From: Pedobacter sp. SYP-B3415
Lineage (GTDB): Bacteria > Bacteroidota > Bacteroidia > Sphingobacteriales > Sphingobacteriaceae
Assembly (NCBI RefSeq): GCF_004138205.1
Contig: NZ_RXNQ01000014.1
Span: 1-41,701 of the forward strand
Reading direction: 5' to 3'
DNA length: 41,701 nt
Shown: positions 8,056-16,363 of the stretch, in pieces
Layout of the letters: the number at the start of each line of letters is the position of its first letter
How positions within the stretch are numbered: position 1 is the first letter of the stretch
Position numbers and translations under genes: made by a program
Notes under the pieces: model-generated
The model's database searches: none
Seen by the model: the letters and a program-made list of their open reading frames with translations, nothing else
Told to the model about the DNA's origin: nothing

Positions 8056-8805
8056 ATGCTCGATAAAAAAAGAATCATTTCGATTGATGTTTCTTCAGGA
8101 ACATACAACCAGTTTCTCGAAGAGATTTTAGCTCTGGCGCAAGCGCGTAAGTCGTCATATGTCTGCGTTGCTAATGTCCACATGCTTCTGGAGGCACATC
8201 AGTCGAAAGATTTCCAAAATATTGTTAATACGGCCGATCTGGTCACTCCAGACGGAATGCCCCTGGCCAATAGTTTCAAGCTCCTCTATAACCAGAAGCA
8301 GGACCGCGTAGATGGAATGAGTCTCCTCCCCCGGCTCTTGAAACAATCTGAAGAACGCAACCTTAGTGTCTATTTCTACGGTGGTTCTCAGGTTATGCTC
8401 GACCGTGTCGAGGCTTATATCCGCGAAAACCATCCAACCTTGACGATCGCGGGTCTTTATTCCCCTCCGTTCAGACCCCTTACACCGGATGAAAAAGAGG
8501 CGACCGCTGTTGCCATTTCTTCATCAGGTGCGGCAATTGTGTTCGTTGTTTTGGGCTGTCCTAAGCAGGAAAGGTGGATGAGCGATATGAAGGGAAAGAT
8601 TCCGGCGGTGATGGTCGGCGTTGGCGGTGCGCTTCCGGTTCTGGTTGGTCTGCAAAAACGAGCCCCTGAATGGATGCAAAAGAACAGCCTGGAATGGTTT
8701 TTCAGGTTGTGTCAGGAACCGAAAAGACTTTTTAAACGCTACTTTAAAACAAACACTTGGTTTTTATATCTTCTGGTAAAAGAACTTGCAAAAAAAAGAA
8801 ACTAG
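8056..8805 (+). CDS. WecG/TagA/CpsF-family glycosyltransferase
   Basis: GT26-family enzyme that adds a sugar, commonly N-acetylmannosamine or its uronic acid or glucose, to a polyprenyl-pyrophosphate-linked first sugar at the inner membrane face. From ATG 8056 it is 249 aa. Motifs: VTPDGMPLA with the conserved Asp, FVVLGCPKQERWM, and the C-terminal signature GVGGALPVLVG followed by RAPEWM and LEWFFRLCQEPKRLFKRY. The longer frame from 7978 runs into gmd and is rejected. It sits 7 bp after gmd and is probably translated with it. Its acceptor would need an initiating phosphoglycosyltransferase, which is not visible in the window. The donor sugar cannot be read from sequence. Confidence 0.9.
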   Translation: MLDKKRIISIDVSSGTYNQFLEEILALAQARKSSYVCVANVHMLLEAHQSKDFQNIVNTADLVTPDGMPLANSFKLLYNQKQDRVDGMSLLPRLLKQSEERNLSVYFYGGSQVMLDRVEAYIRENHPTLTIAGLYSPPFRPLTPDEKEATAVAISSSGAAIVFVVLGCPKQERWMSDMKGKIPAVMVGVGGALPVLVGLQKRAPEWMQKNSLEWFFRLCQEPKRLFKRYFKTNTWFLYLLVKELAKKRN

Positions 8806-8869
8806 TGCTGGCCTGGCTGATATGCGGAGCTTTCACCCGCAGAGATGTCAGGAATACTTTAAATTGAAC

Positions 8870-9946
8870 ATGAAGAATACCTACGTTTTGATTATGGCCG
8901 GCGGTGTTGGTAGCCGTTTCTGGCCGAAAAGTCGCAATAATTTCCCTAAACAATTTATAGACATTTTAGGTATCGGCAAATCCCTGCTTCAGCTTACGTT
9001 TGAAAGGTTTGAACAATTGTGCCCTGCTGATCACATATTCGTCGTAACCAATGAGCAATACCGTGATATTATTCAGGAACAGTTACCTTGTATATCTGGT
9101 GGGCAGATCATTTGTGAACCAAGTAGAAATAACACTGCTCCTTGTATTGCCTATGCAGTTTTTAAGCTATCGGCGCTGGATCCGGACGCTAATATTGTCG
9201 TTGCTCCATCAGATCATTTTATCCTCTACCCTGAAATTTTTCTTGACAAGGTACGCCGGGCACTCGAATTCACGAGCCATAATGATGCGCTTGTTACCCT
9301 GGGTATCAACCCAACGCGGCCTGATACTGGGTACGGTTACATAAAGTACCAGCCAGATCAGGATAACGAACTGTTTAAAGTAGAAGAATTTAAAGAAAAG
9401 CCAAATCTTGAGGCTGCCAAAGGCTTTCTGCAGGAAGGAAATTATTTATGGAATGCCGGTATATTCATCTGGCATGCTTCGGCGCTGCTTTCTGCGTTAC
9501 AGCGCCATGCCCCAGAACTATTTGAGATGTTCGAGAGCGGAACAGAAATATACAATACGGGGCAGGAGGCAGGTTTTATTGCGGAAAATTATCCAAAATC
9601 GCCAAATATCTCAATTGACTACGCCATCATGGAACGTGCAGACAACGTCTACACGATCCCTGCAGAATTTGGCTGGTCTGATCTTGGAACCTGGGGCTCC
9701 CTATTCGAAACAAGCCAGCGCGACAGCGACAACAATGCACTCTGCGGATCCCGCGTCCATGTCTCGGAAACGCGCGATAGTATTATACACATCCAGCCCA
9801 ATAAACTTGCGGTCATAAAAGGACTGGACGGCTTCATTGTTGTTGATGAAGGGAATGCCCTGCTGATCTATCCAAAAGGCAGCGAACAGGAGATCAAAAC
9901 TGTTGTATCCGGCTTACAGAACAACTATGGTTCTGAATTTAGCTAG
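8870..9946 (+). CDS. manC: Mannose-1-phosphate guanylyltransferase
   Basis: Makes GDP-mannose from mannose-1-phosphate and GTP. The 358-aa protein has the nucleotidyltransferase start MAGGVGSRFWPKSR followed by FPKQF (near residues 9-29), then SRNNTAPCIAYA, APSDHF, and FKEKP, and lacks the PMI domain of two-domain ManC proteins. The frame opens earlier at 8786, overlapping the previous gene, but the nucleotide-binding strand must start near MKNTYVLIMAGG, so 8870 is chosen. It supplies Gmd, two genes upstream. Its stop lies only 14 bp from the stop of the convergent lactonase gene. Confidence 0.93.
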   Translation: MKNTYVLIMAGGVGSRFWPKSRNNFPKQFIDILGIGKSLLQLTFERFEQLCPADHIFVVTNEQYRDIIQEQLPCISGGQIICEPSRNNTAPCIAYAVFKLSALDPDANIVVAPSDHFILYPEIFLDKVRRALEFTSHNDALVTLGINPTRPDTGYGYIKYQPDQDNELFKVEEFKEKPNLEAAKGFLQEGNYLWNAGIFIWHASALLSALQRHAPELFEMFESGTEIYNTGQEAGFIAENYPKSPNISIDYAIMERADNVYTIPAEFGWSDLGTWGSLFETSQRDSDNNALCGSRVHVSETRDSIIHIQPNKLAVIKGLDGFIVVDEGNALLIYPKGSEQEIKTVVSGLQNNYGSEFS

Positions 9947-9960
9947 AGGTGTTTCTGTTA

Positions 9961-10983
9961 TCAGATAAATTTAAGGAAGACCGGTGCGGGAACTTCTAAT
10001 TTAACCCAGGCAGGACTTAATAGCCCTGTTTTGCTGTCCCGACTAAAGAGGATGATGTCATTAGTTGTCTGGTGTGCGGCCAGCAGGTATTTGCCATCTG
10101 GTGAAATGGCGAAATTCCTTGGCGTCCGTCCTCCTGACGATATCCGCTGAACCAGAGTTGCCTTTCCGTCCTCAAATGAGAATACGATCAATTGATTGGC
10201 ATCTCCCCGATTCGAAACATAGATAAATTTCCCGTCTGCCGAAAAATGTATCTCGGCTGCACTGTTTTTGCCATTAAAGTCGGGCTCTTGTAACATCTTC
10301 ATATCACAAAGCCGCAATGAGCTGCCGTCCCATTCAAATATATGCAGGCTGCCGTTTAGTTCGCCACACACTGCGGCATAACGCGCGTCAGGCGAGAAAA
10401 TGATATGCCTGGGGCCAGTACCAGCCTGAAAGCTGACCGAACTCAAAGGCTGATCGGCAACAGGCATCTTGTCGTTCAACACATCATAAGAATACACAAG
10501 TACCCGATCTAGGCCCAGGTCTGCGATCAGCAGCGTATCACCTTCCGGACCGGGCACGGCGGCATGAACATGACTGGATTTTCCAGGTTCTGAATACCGG
10601 AAATACTGTACAGGTCCGGTTAACAAGCCATTTTGGTCAATGCCGAAGACGCTCCAGCTCCCATCGCTATAATGAGCTGAAAACGCATGCCGTGCATCGC
10701 CGGCCAGGCTGATGTAACAAGGATCAGATCCGCCGCAGTGAAGCGTCTGCAAGGTCTGGAGTTCAAGTTGATCTGGATCAAAATGAACAACAGAAACCTG
10801 GTCGTTTGTGGTATGATTCTCATTTACCGCATAAACCTTGTTGCCCGAAACCGCAAGATACGATGGATTTGGCAGGGAAAGCGATCTGGAAATCCGGATA
10901 TGCGCGCCATCGCCGTTCAGTTCTGCAACATGGATACCCTGTGCATCGAGGTCGGTGTAACAGCCGATTAAAAACCGTTGCAT
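9961..10983 (-). CDS. Lactonase-family beta-propeller protein (YbhE/Pgl type)
   Basis: Seven-bladed propeller of the lactonase family (6-phosphogluconolactonase YbhE and relatives). The 340-aa sequence starts with FLIGCYTD and has blade motifs LPNPSYLAV, VYAVNENH, DPCYISL, GKSSHVHAAVPGPEG, GTGPRHIIFSPDARYA, FIYVSNRGDANQL and GGRTPRNFAISPDGKYLLAAHQ. The HVH and GPRH/TPRNF elements are characteristic of the family. There is no signal peptide, so it is probably cytoplasmic. It is the last gene of the leftward polysaccharide run, 5 bp after the DUF115-like gene. A link to the polysaccharide is not obvious: it may hydrolyse 6-phosphogluconolactone or another sugar lactone. Confidence 0.85.
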   Translation of the reverse strand: MQRFLIGCYTDLDAQGIHVAELNGDGAHIRISRSLSLPNPSYLAVSGNKVYAVNENHTTNDQVSVVHFDPDQLELQTLQTLHCGGSDPCYISLAGDARHAFSAHYSDGSWSVFGIDQNGLLTGPVQYFRYSEPGKSSHVHAAVPGPEGDTLLIADLGLDRVLVYSYDVLNDKMPVADQPLSSVSFQAGTGPRHIIFSPDARYAAVCGELNGSLHIFEWDGSSLRLCDMKMLQEPDFNGKNSAAEIHFSADGKFIYVSNRGDANQLIVFSFEDGKATLVQRISSGGRTPRNFAISPDGKYLLAAHQTTNDIILFSRDSKTGLLSPAWVKLEVPAPVFLKFI

Positions 10984-10988
10984 ACCAA

Positions 10989-11822
10989 TTACTTCGAAAA
11001 TAATGAATTGTAGTCTGCTTTTTCAAATACAGTGCAATGCCCGCCTATGGTCGCATCAATGATCTTTCTGTTATCTTTTTCAAAGGCTTTACGGGCTTTT
11101 TCATACGCAAGTTCAGACCGCAGTAAATCGGGCAACTGCCATTTTACACCCTTTGGAAAATAATTCGGGTGAAAGTGGTTGTCGTCATCTCCTGATCGCA
11201 CTTCGGTCTTGTTTGGCGTACCTTTATCTTTGAAACTGTGATCCAGTCCGATCAATACCACTTCAGAGAAACCCATATAATAGGCCAGCTGCAGGCAGAC
11301 GTAGGTAACCGTTCCGCCGCTATATACTTTTTCGCTCAGGTCTGCTGAAAAACCATCATCCAGCGCCTGCGAGATATAAAGCATATTCATATCTGTACCT
11401 TTAAAAAGATCGCGCTTTTTCCAGTCGATAAACTTGGTACATTCCAGTTCGGCCAGTTCGTCCCGGAACTGTTCAATAACCAGCTCGTTAATGACTGCAT
11501 GATACGTGGTTTTAAACGTTTCGTTAAACAGCAAATAGATGCGGTTCATCCCGATTGAATACTCATCTTTTAACAAACTCAGGTTAGTATGTTTCAGGCT
11601 GGGCCCGTTGGCAATGACAAAGCACCGCTGTCCCTTGTGAATGTTGTGGAAAGACCGGATCTTATCTTTCATGTCTGACGCAGACTGCCATGCCATTGCA
11701 TTTGGAAGTCCTTTAACTCTCCGGCTTATTGCTTCGACAATACGGCCGGGTGTAATTTCACTTAATTTAAAACGCATGAGCTTTATCTTTAATTTTAGGG
11801 TTATTTTTTTGAGGCCAGCCAC
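10989..11822 (-). CDS. DUF115/GT42-like protein, candidate CMP-sugar transferase
   Basis: Protein of 277 aa with FVIANGPSLKH (68-78), GMNRIYLLF (91-99) and YSGGTVTYVCLQLAYYMGF followed by SEVVLIGLDHSF. This order (NGPSL, an N-x-x-Y turn, SGG/SGV helix, then a LIG-D strand) is shared by the DUF115/MptE-like family, which includes Maf flagellin nonulosonate transferases, and by GT42 sialyltransferases. A DNHFHP histidine patch follows. There are no membrane segments. It lies 22 bp into the preceding GT2 gene's end and 5 bp before the lactonase gene; an internal ATG at 11777 would remove the overlap. Because the operon also encodes a CMP-sugar synthetase-like enzyme, transfer of a CMP-activated residue is an attractive but untested role. 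Confidence 0.6.
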   Translation of the reverse strand: MAGLKKITLKLKIKLMRFKLSEITPGRIVEAISRRVKGLPNAMAWQSASDMKDKIRSFHNIHKGQRCFVIANGPSLKHTNLSLLKDEYSIGMNRIYLLFNETFKTTYHAVINELVIEQFRDELAELECTKFIDWKKRDLFKGTDMNMLYISQALDDGFSADLSEKVYSGGTVTYVCLQLAYYMGFSEVVLIGLDHSFKDKGTPNKTEVRSGDDDNHFHPNYFPKGVKWQLPDLLRSELAYEKARKAFEKDNRKIIDATIGGHCTVFEKADYNSLFSK

Positions 11823-12688
11823 CGTTTCAGGTAACCGCCATTTATTTTTATAATATCGGCCAGCATCACGTTCAAAAACTGCAGGCCTCCGAAATGTTTC
11901 CGGTTAAAATCGTAGAACACCCTCAGGTTGGTGTCTGAGTACTTGTCAGTGATCCTTTTATAGAAGTTGGTTAGTGAATAGGCCTTTTCATACTTGCTTT
12001 TAGCTGTCAGTTCAACAAAGCTCATTAAATAGGGTGTCCTGGTAAAATATTGGGTAAATCCTGCTCTATTTGCCCGCAGGCCGTAGTCAGAGTCGCCCAG
12101 GTATTGCGGAAAACGCTGATAGTCCATCTCGCCGATGGTTTCAAAAAGTGCCCGGGTCACGAACATGCCGCGTCCGTGATTGTGATTTACGTGAATAAAT
12201 GCCTGGTTGCCGGTAAAATCACTGATGGTGTTCTTTCTGACCCGGAACGGCCGTTTATAATCTTTAACAACACCCAGATCTTCGTATTGCCCTGTAGCAA
12301 TATTCTTTGTGCCGATATTAAACAGAAACCGGCTGCCATGAAGTTGCGTAAGTTGCCCTACAACCTGGTTCAGTTGCTCGAAGAAGCCCTCATAAATTTC
12401 AACATCGTCGTTAAAGGATATTACATGGTCGGCCTGCAGTTGATTGAATCCGAAAACCATTCCTGTATTGAAGCTTTTGGTCCACCACCAGTTCCCGTCT
12501 CCCTCAATAACGCTAAGGTTCTGACGGCTCATCTGATTGAGGAGCGCAGGAGTCTGGTCTGTTGAGCCATCATTCACTACAATCACATGCAGCTGAAATG
12601 ACGCGCTGCCATAGCTGAAGAGCTGGTTAAGCAGGTTACCAAGTAATTTTACCCTATTAAATGTCGGAATAACGATGGCGATCTTCAT
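11801..12688 (-). CDS. Family 2 glycosyltransferase, rhamnosyltransferase-like
   Basis: GT-A fold transferase of 295 aa: IVIPTFNRVKLL (5-16), VVNDGSTDQT (37-46), a GDGNWWWTKSFNTG acceptor/nucleotide segment (63-76) and the metal-binding FNDDVEI (92-98, N93-D94-D95). The NWWW-T-S-N-G pattern is usual in rhamnosyltransferase-like members, but donor and linkage cannot be predicted. No transmembrane segment is evident, so it acts at the cytoplasmic face on the lipid-linked repeat unit. Its start overlaps the stop of the upstream wzy gene by 4 bp (ATGA), which indicates translational coupling. Confidence 0.88.
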   Translation of the reverse strand: MKIAIVIPTFNRVKLLGNLLNQLFSYGSASFQLHVIVVNDGSTDQTPALLNQMSRQNLSVIEGDGNWWWTKSFNTGMVFGFNQLQADHVISFNDDVEIYEGFFEQLNQVVGQLTQLHGSRFLFNIGTKNIATGQYEDLGVVKDYKRPFRVRKNTISDFTGNQAFIHVNHNHGRGMFVTRALFETIGEMDYQRFPQYLGDSDYGLRANRAGFTQYFTRTPYLMSFVELTAKSKYEKAYSLTNFYKRITDKYSDTNLRVFYDFNRKHFGGLQFLNVMLADIIKINGGYLKRWLASKK

Positions 12689-13959
12689 GTGGTCGAACTC
12701 AACGTATTCGTGCTAGTCGTATCATGTGCCTGACTGACCAATCTGGCACCCCTGTGTACCACATAGACAAAGTACGTCTTCTTTGCAAAAATGAATATTA
12801 GAAAAAAGGGAAGCAGCAGGATATTTTCTGCGTAGCCCAGTACAAGTAAAGTGAAAATACTATAAAATGCCATTTCCCTGTTTGTTATGGCCCTAAAAAA
12901 GGCCCAAACCCTTGACAGATAGAACGTGAGACCAATCAGACCAAACCTGGCAATGAGATCGAAGTCGCCGTTAGACAGGTTAACTGCAAATTCGCGTATA
13001 AAGTAGTTTTCATATTTATTACTCATGCCCCAGATCAGTTTGTATCCAAACTGAGTGGTTATAAAAATCATACTGGCAAATCGGTTCAAGGGCATCTTGC
13101 TCCCTTCATTCGAATAAAACTCGCTTCGCGTAGATAAGTTGTCGATCATGTCCAGGTCATTGAAAATCTGGCTCTGGATTTTGCTGGACAAAAAGGAGAC
13201 GTTCATTACAACGATCAGCACCGGGACCATATAAAGCAACATGGTCAGTATTTTTACTTTACGCGCCCGCAGGTAACAGACGATAACGACAAGCAACCCA
13301 AGGTATGCTGTTGTAGACAACGTTGTTAGAATAGAAAACAGGAACAGGTACTGCGTTTTTCCCAGCTTAAATTTATCGCGGATAAGGGAAAGCAGAAGGG
13401 TCAGCACAAGAAAACAGCCATAAGCGCCGGGTTCCCACGCAAACCCCGAATTTCTGATCTTATGGTAGGTACTGAGATTAAATACGAGGAGGTTTTTGGT
13501 AGAGGGGTCCGGATTGGCTTTCGTATAAAGCGAGGTCACTGAACTGGCTACTGAAAATACAGTATCAAAACTGATCAGCTGCAATGCAAAAAAAGCCAGC
13601 CCGATATACGCAAGATCTCGCATGACCAGGACAACCATATCAATCAAGCGGTGCTTTAAAAAGTTGGCGACTAGATAGGTTAGCAGGATATATTTAAAAA
13701 GGAAAAGAATGTTGCTGACCAGATATTGCGAATCAGGCGTGTTCAGCAGGTATTGTATTACAGAAAGCGCCAGAAAGCCCAATGAGGTCCCCACAAAAAA
13801 CTTTGTTGATGCAGAGCGAATAACGTTCTTCGGATCAATAAAGATGATGTAAAGAATAAGTAAAAACCAAAAGATGTCATCATAGAAAAGGAGCGACCCT
13901 TTTGATGAAATCAAAAGAAATGCAAGAGTAACCCAATAAAACGACTTCTTCTTTAACAT
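12685..13959 (-). CDS. wzy: Wzy-type polysaccharide polymerase
   Basis: Integral membrane protein of 424 aa with about ten or eleven hydrophobic segments and a long extracytoplasmic loop in the second half. The segment IRNSGFAWEPGAYGCFLV (about 168-185) followed by LTTLSTTAYLGLLV is the usual signature of O-antigen/EPS polymerases (R-x-x-G-x-x-W-E-P-G and S-T-T). Wzy joins flipped repeat units end to end in the periplasm under control of Wzc. It lies in the operon with wzx, wza and wzc, which supports polymerase over O-antigen ligase. Sequence identity in this family is low, so the call rests on topology, motif and context. A 46-bp gap separates it from the upstream SDR gene. Confidence 0.85.
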   Translation of the reverse strand: MLKKKSFYWVTLAFLLISSKGSLLFYDDIFWFLLILYIIFIDPKNVIRSASTKFFVGTSLGFLALSVIQYLLNTPDSQYLVSNILFLFKYILLTYLVANFLKHRLIDMVVLVMRDLAYIGLAFFALQLISFDTVFSVASSVTSLYTKANPDPSTKNLLVFNLSTYHKIRNSGFAWEPGAYGCFLVLTLLLSLIRDKFKLGKTQYLFLFSILTTLSTTAYLGLLVVIVCYLRARKVKILTMLLYMVPVLIVVMNVSFLSSKIQSQIFNDLDMIDNLSTRSEFYSNEGSKMPLNRFASMIFITTQFGYKLIWGMSNKYENYFIREFAVNLSNGDFDLIARFGLIGLTFYLSRVWAFFRAITNREMAFYSIFTLLVLGYAENILLLPFFLIFIFAKKTYFVYVVHRGARLVSQAHDTTSTNTLSSTT

Positions 13960-14005
13960 GTATGGTTTATATCAGTTCCGTTCTGCTTTCTCTCGCCTAG
14001 TTGTG

Positions 14006-14746
14006 CTAATCCAAATCTTTGAGGACATTGCTGATGCCCCCGTCTATCTTCAGGTTTGCCCCATTGATAAAGCCAAGCTTATCTTCTGCAAGCAGCAAGG
14101 CTAGTTGAGACACCTCCTGAGGTTTGCCGATACGCTGGCTCGGGTGAATTTCATTAAGCAGCTGGACCTTTGCCTCGTCATTATCGAAGCCATCACGCAG
14201 CATTTGCGTGTCTATCGCGGCAGGACTAATGGCATTCACGCGAACACGGCCCTGCAAATCGACTGACATCGCCTTGGTTAGGCCTACGAGCGCACTCTTA
14301 GACGTTGCATAGGCAACAAAACGCTTCTTTGTCAATTGCTGGTGAATACTGGCAATATTGATGATCGAGCCGATCGATTTTTCGAGCTTTGGCAGAAAAA
14401 ACTGGCTGAGCATAAGCGGCCCAGTCAGGTTTACATTCAGAGTGTGGTTCCAATCTTCCAGCTTCACTTCTCCAACGCTGCTCAGTATCTGTACAGCTGC
14501 ATTGTTGATCAGCAGGAACAGTTCTGGAATCTCCCGGTCAAACAACTCTTCCATTTCCTTTTTATAACTGCCGTCTGTGCAATATTTGTGGAGGTCGAAC
14601 TTAATGAAGACATCGCAATGTTGAGTTTCCTGGTCTACAATGTCCAGACCCACTACCCGGTAATTATTTTCCTTGAAGGTTTTGGCCAATTGGCTGCCAA
14701 TACCACCAAGCACACCGGTAATCAATACCGTCTTTTTCGTATCCAT
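14006..14746 (-). CDS. SDR-family oxidoreductase
   Basis: Classical short-chain dehydrogenase of 246 aa: cofactor motif TGVLGGIG (10-17), acidic Asp35 after the second strand (NAD preference), NNAA (81-84), Ser133 in IASIH, and YATSK with Tyr146 and Lys150, then SPAAIDTQM and a C-terminal GANLKIDGG. All catalytic residues are present. The start overlaps the stop of the upstream 2-hydroxyacid dehydrogenase by one base (TAATG), and that gene in turn overlaps the cytidylyltransferase, so the three form a tight cassette. An oxidation/reduction on the precursor of the CMP-activated residue is inferred from context only. Confidence 0.88.
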   Translation of the reverse strand: MDTKKTVLITGVLGGIGSQLAKTFKENNYRVVGLDIVDQETQHCDVFIKFDLHKYCTDGSYKKEMEELFDREIPELFLLINNAAVQILSSVGEVKLEDWNHTLNVNLTGPLMLSQFFLPKLEKSIGSIINIASIHQQLTKKRFVAYATSKSALVGLTKAMSVDLQGRVRVNAISPAAIDTQMLRDGFDNDEAKVQLLNEIHPSQRIGKPQEVSQLALLLAEDKLGFINGANLKIDGGISNVLKDLD

Positions 14747-15681
14747 TATTTAATATCTAAAAAGCCAAATAGTAGTTCAATAGCACGGTAGCTTGCCCTG
14801 AGCACTGCTTCTTTTGTATTGGAGCCATTGTGCGTACCCAATATACATTGCGGAAATTGTCGCAGTTTGCTGTCTGCAGGCAGCGGTTCAATCTCAAAAA
14901 CATCCAGCCCTGCAGCGCTGACCTTTCCTGAACTTAATGCATCGATCAATGCAGGCTCATCTATGAGTCCGCCGCGCGCTACATTGATGATCCTGACGCC
15001 ATCTTTCATTTCTGCAATGCTCTCAGCATTGATCATATGAAAGCTCGACGGTGTAAGTGCACAGGTAACGATCACAAAATCCGCATCGCCGAGACGTTCA
15101 GGAAAGTGCAGGATCTGGTCAACACCGGCCTGCTCGGGTGTAATGGAGGTAAAGGGGTCGTATGCGTTAATCGTACTGTCGAATCCTTTCAGTCTCCTTG
15201 CAACACCAAGCCCGATGTCTCCAAGGCCGATCAGTGCTACTGTTTTGCCAGTAGAGCTAATTCCCGCAGGTTTAATCCAGTTGCCAGCCCGTACTTCGCG
15301 GTCAACGAGGTAGCTGTCTCTCAGCAAGCCGGTAAAGTAAGCAAGCGCCATGTCTGCTACTTCATTTCCGAACATTCTTGGTGTATTTTGAATCGGAATT
15401 CCAAGTTTTTCGCAAGCTTTAAAGTCGACATTGTCTACACCAACACCCCATTTTACAGCTGCCGTCAACCTTCCGTTCTTTCCGGCTGTAAATACGCGTT
15501 CAGTGGCCGGGTCGTCCCCAATGATCCAGGCATCGACTGTTGGAACAAGTTCGATCAGTTCATCTTCCGTGAGAACCTGCACCACATTTGGCAAAACCAG
15601 TTCGATGTTCTTTTCTTCGAAGATATGTTTAAGCTGATCAATCGCCCTCAGCATGGGTGGACAGGTAATCAGTACTTTCAT
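14746..15681 (-). CDS. D-isomer-specific 2-hydroxyacid dehydrogenase
   Basis: Phosphoglycerate-dehydrogenase-like NAD-dependent enzyme of 311 aa. The N-terminal substrate domain has VKWGVGVDNVD (77-87); the NAD motif GLGDIG (152-157) is followed by Asp175; catalytic residues are Arg236 (VARGG), Glu265 (FEIEP) and His284 (LGTHNGS). There is no ACT or other regulatory domain, unlike SerA, so a dedicated biosynthetic role is more likely than serine synthesis. It overlaps the cytidylyltransferase gene by 4 bp and the SDR gene by 1 bp. The substrate is not predictable; 2-hydroxy/2-oxo acids or sugar acids fit the family. Confidence 0.9.
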   Translation of the reverse strand: MKVLITCPPMLRAIDQLKHIFEEKNIELVLPNVVQVLTEDELIELVPTVDAWIIGDDPATERVFTAGKNGRLTAAVKWGVGVDNVDFKACEKLGIPIQNTPRMFGNEVADMALAYFTGLLRDSYLVDREVRAGNWIKPAGISSTGKTVALIGLGDIGLGVARRLKGFDSTINAYDPFTSITPEQAGVDQILHFPERLGDADFVIVTCALTPSSFHMINAESIAEMKDGVRIINVARGGLIDEPALIDALSSGKVSAAGLDVFEIEPLPADSKLRQFPQCILGTHNGSNTKEAVLRASYRAIELLFGFLDIK

Positions 15682-16358
15682 ATAAGGTTGTTTAATTTTT
15701 TGTATAATAATTCTGCCATGATAAAATTCAATTCCACGTCTATATCCTGTGCTTCCGCTTCAGGCATTTCATACATGAATGGACGGTCACCTATCCTGTT
15801 GTGTTTGCGCTCTAGGATCTCTTTCGTAAACAGATAAAAACAGGAGTTTTCCTCATAAACAGGAGGAAGGTCCTGCGTCCTAAGCAAGATATTTGAATTG
15901 TGATTGATCGGTCTGGCCAATTGATCCCAAAACCTCACTTGTTTGCGTGTAACCGAAAAAAGGGAGTCAAACATGGGCTGCGAGGCTAAAAACTTCGCAA
16001 TACCAGCGCTGAGCGTGGCCGCAGTCAGAATTGGATTGGTGCTATGCGTTTGCAGGTAAAATTCAGAAGGAACCTGATTGATTGTATTTAGAAGCACATC
16101 GTTCATTGGGATAGCTCCGTCACGCAGGTGCTCTGGCCGCTTTAGGGCTAGAACTTTCGGAAAGTGTTGGGCGGTCTGCTCAAGTACAGTTGGGCTGTCT
16201 GTATCTACCACAACCTGATCGATCTGCTCACAGTCGAGAAGGGTTTGAACAATGTGGTGAAAAAGTGGCTTGCCAGCAAAATCCCGGTAGTTTTTGCCAG
16301 GTACGCGCTCGCTTGAATGCCGCATCGGGACAATGGCTGTTATCTTGTTCAATGACAT
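15678..16358 (-). CDS. Acylneuraminate cytidylyltransferase-family protein
   Basis: Nucleotidyltransferase of the NeuA/KdsB family, which activates 2-keto sugar acids and related compounds as CMP derivatives using CTP. The 226-aa protein has the CTP-loop signature IVPMRHSSERVPGKNYRDF (9-27) followed by AGKPL, VVVDTDSP (49-56), LQTHSTNPIL (about 100-109), and AQDIDVELNF near the end (D-x-D metal site). Length is typical of single-domain CMP-sugar synthetases. It is coupled with the dehydrogenase and SDR genes. No NeuB/KdsA-like synthase is present in the window, so what it activates is open: nonulosonate, Kdo-like acid, or a non-sugar such as a hydroxy acid or phosphonate. Confidence 0.85.
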   Translation of the reverse strand: MSLNKITAIVPMRHSSERVPGKNYRDFAGKPLFHHIVQTLLDCEQIDQVVVDTDSPTVLEQTAQHFPKVLALKRPEHLRDGAIPMNDVLLNTINQVPSEFYLQTHSTNPILTAATLSAGIAKFLASQPMFDSLFSVTRKQVRFWDQLARPINHNSNILLRTQDLPPVYEENSCFYLFTKEILERKHNRIGDRPFMYEMPEAEAQDIDVELNFIMAELLYKKLNNLI

Positions 16359-16363
16359 ATATT

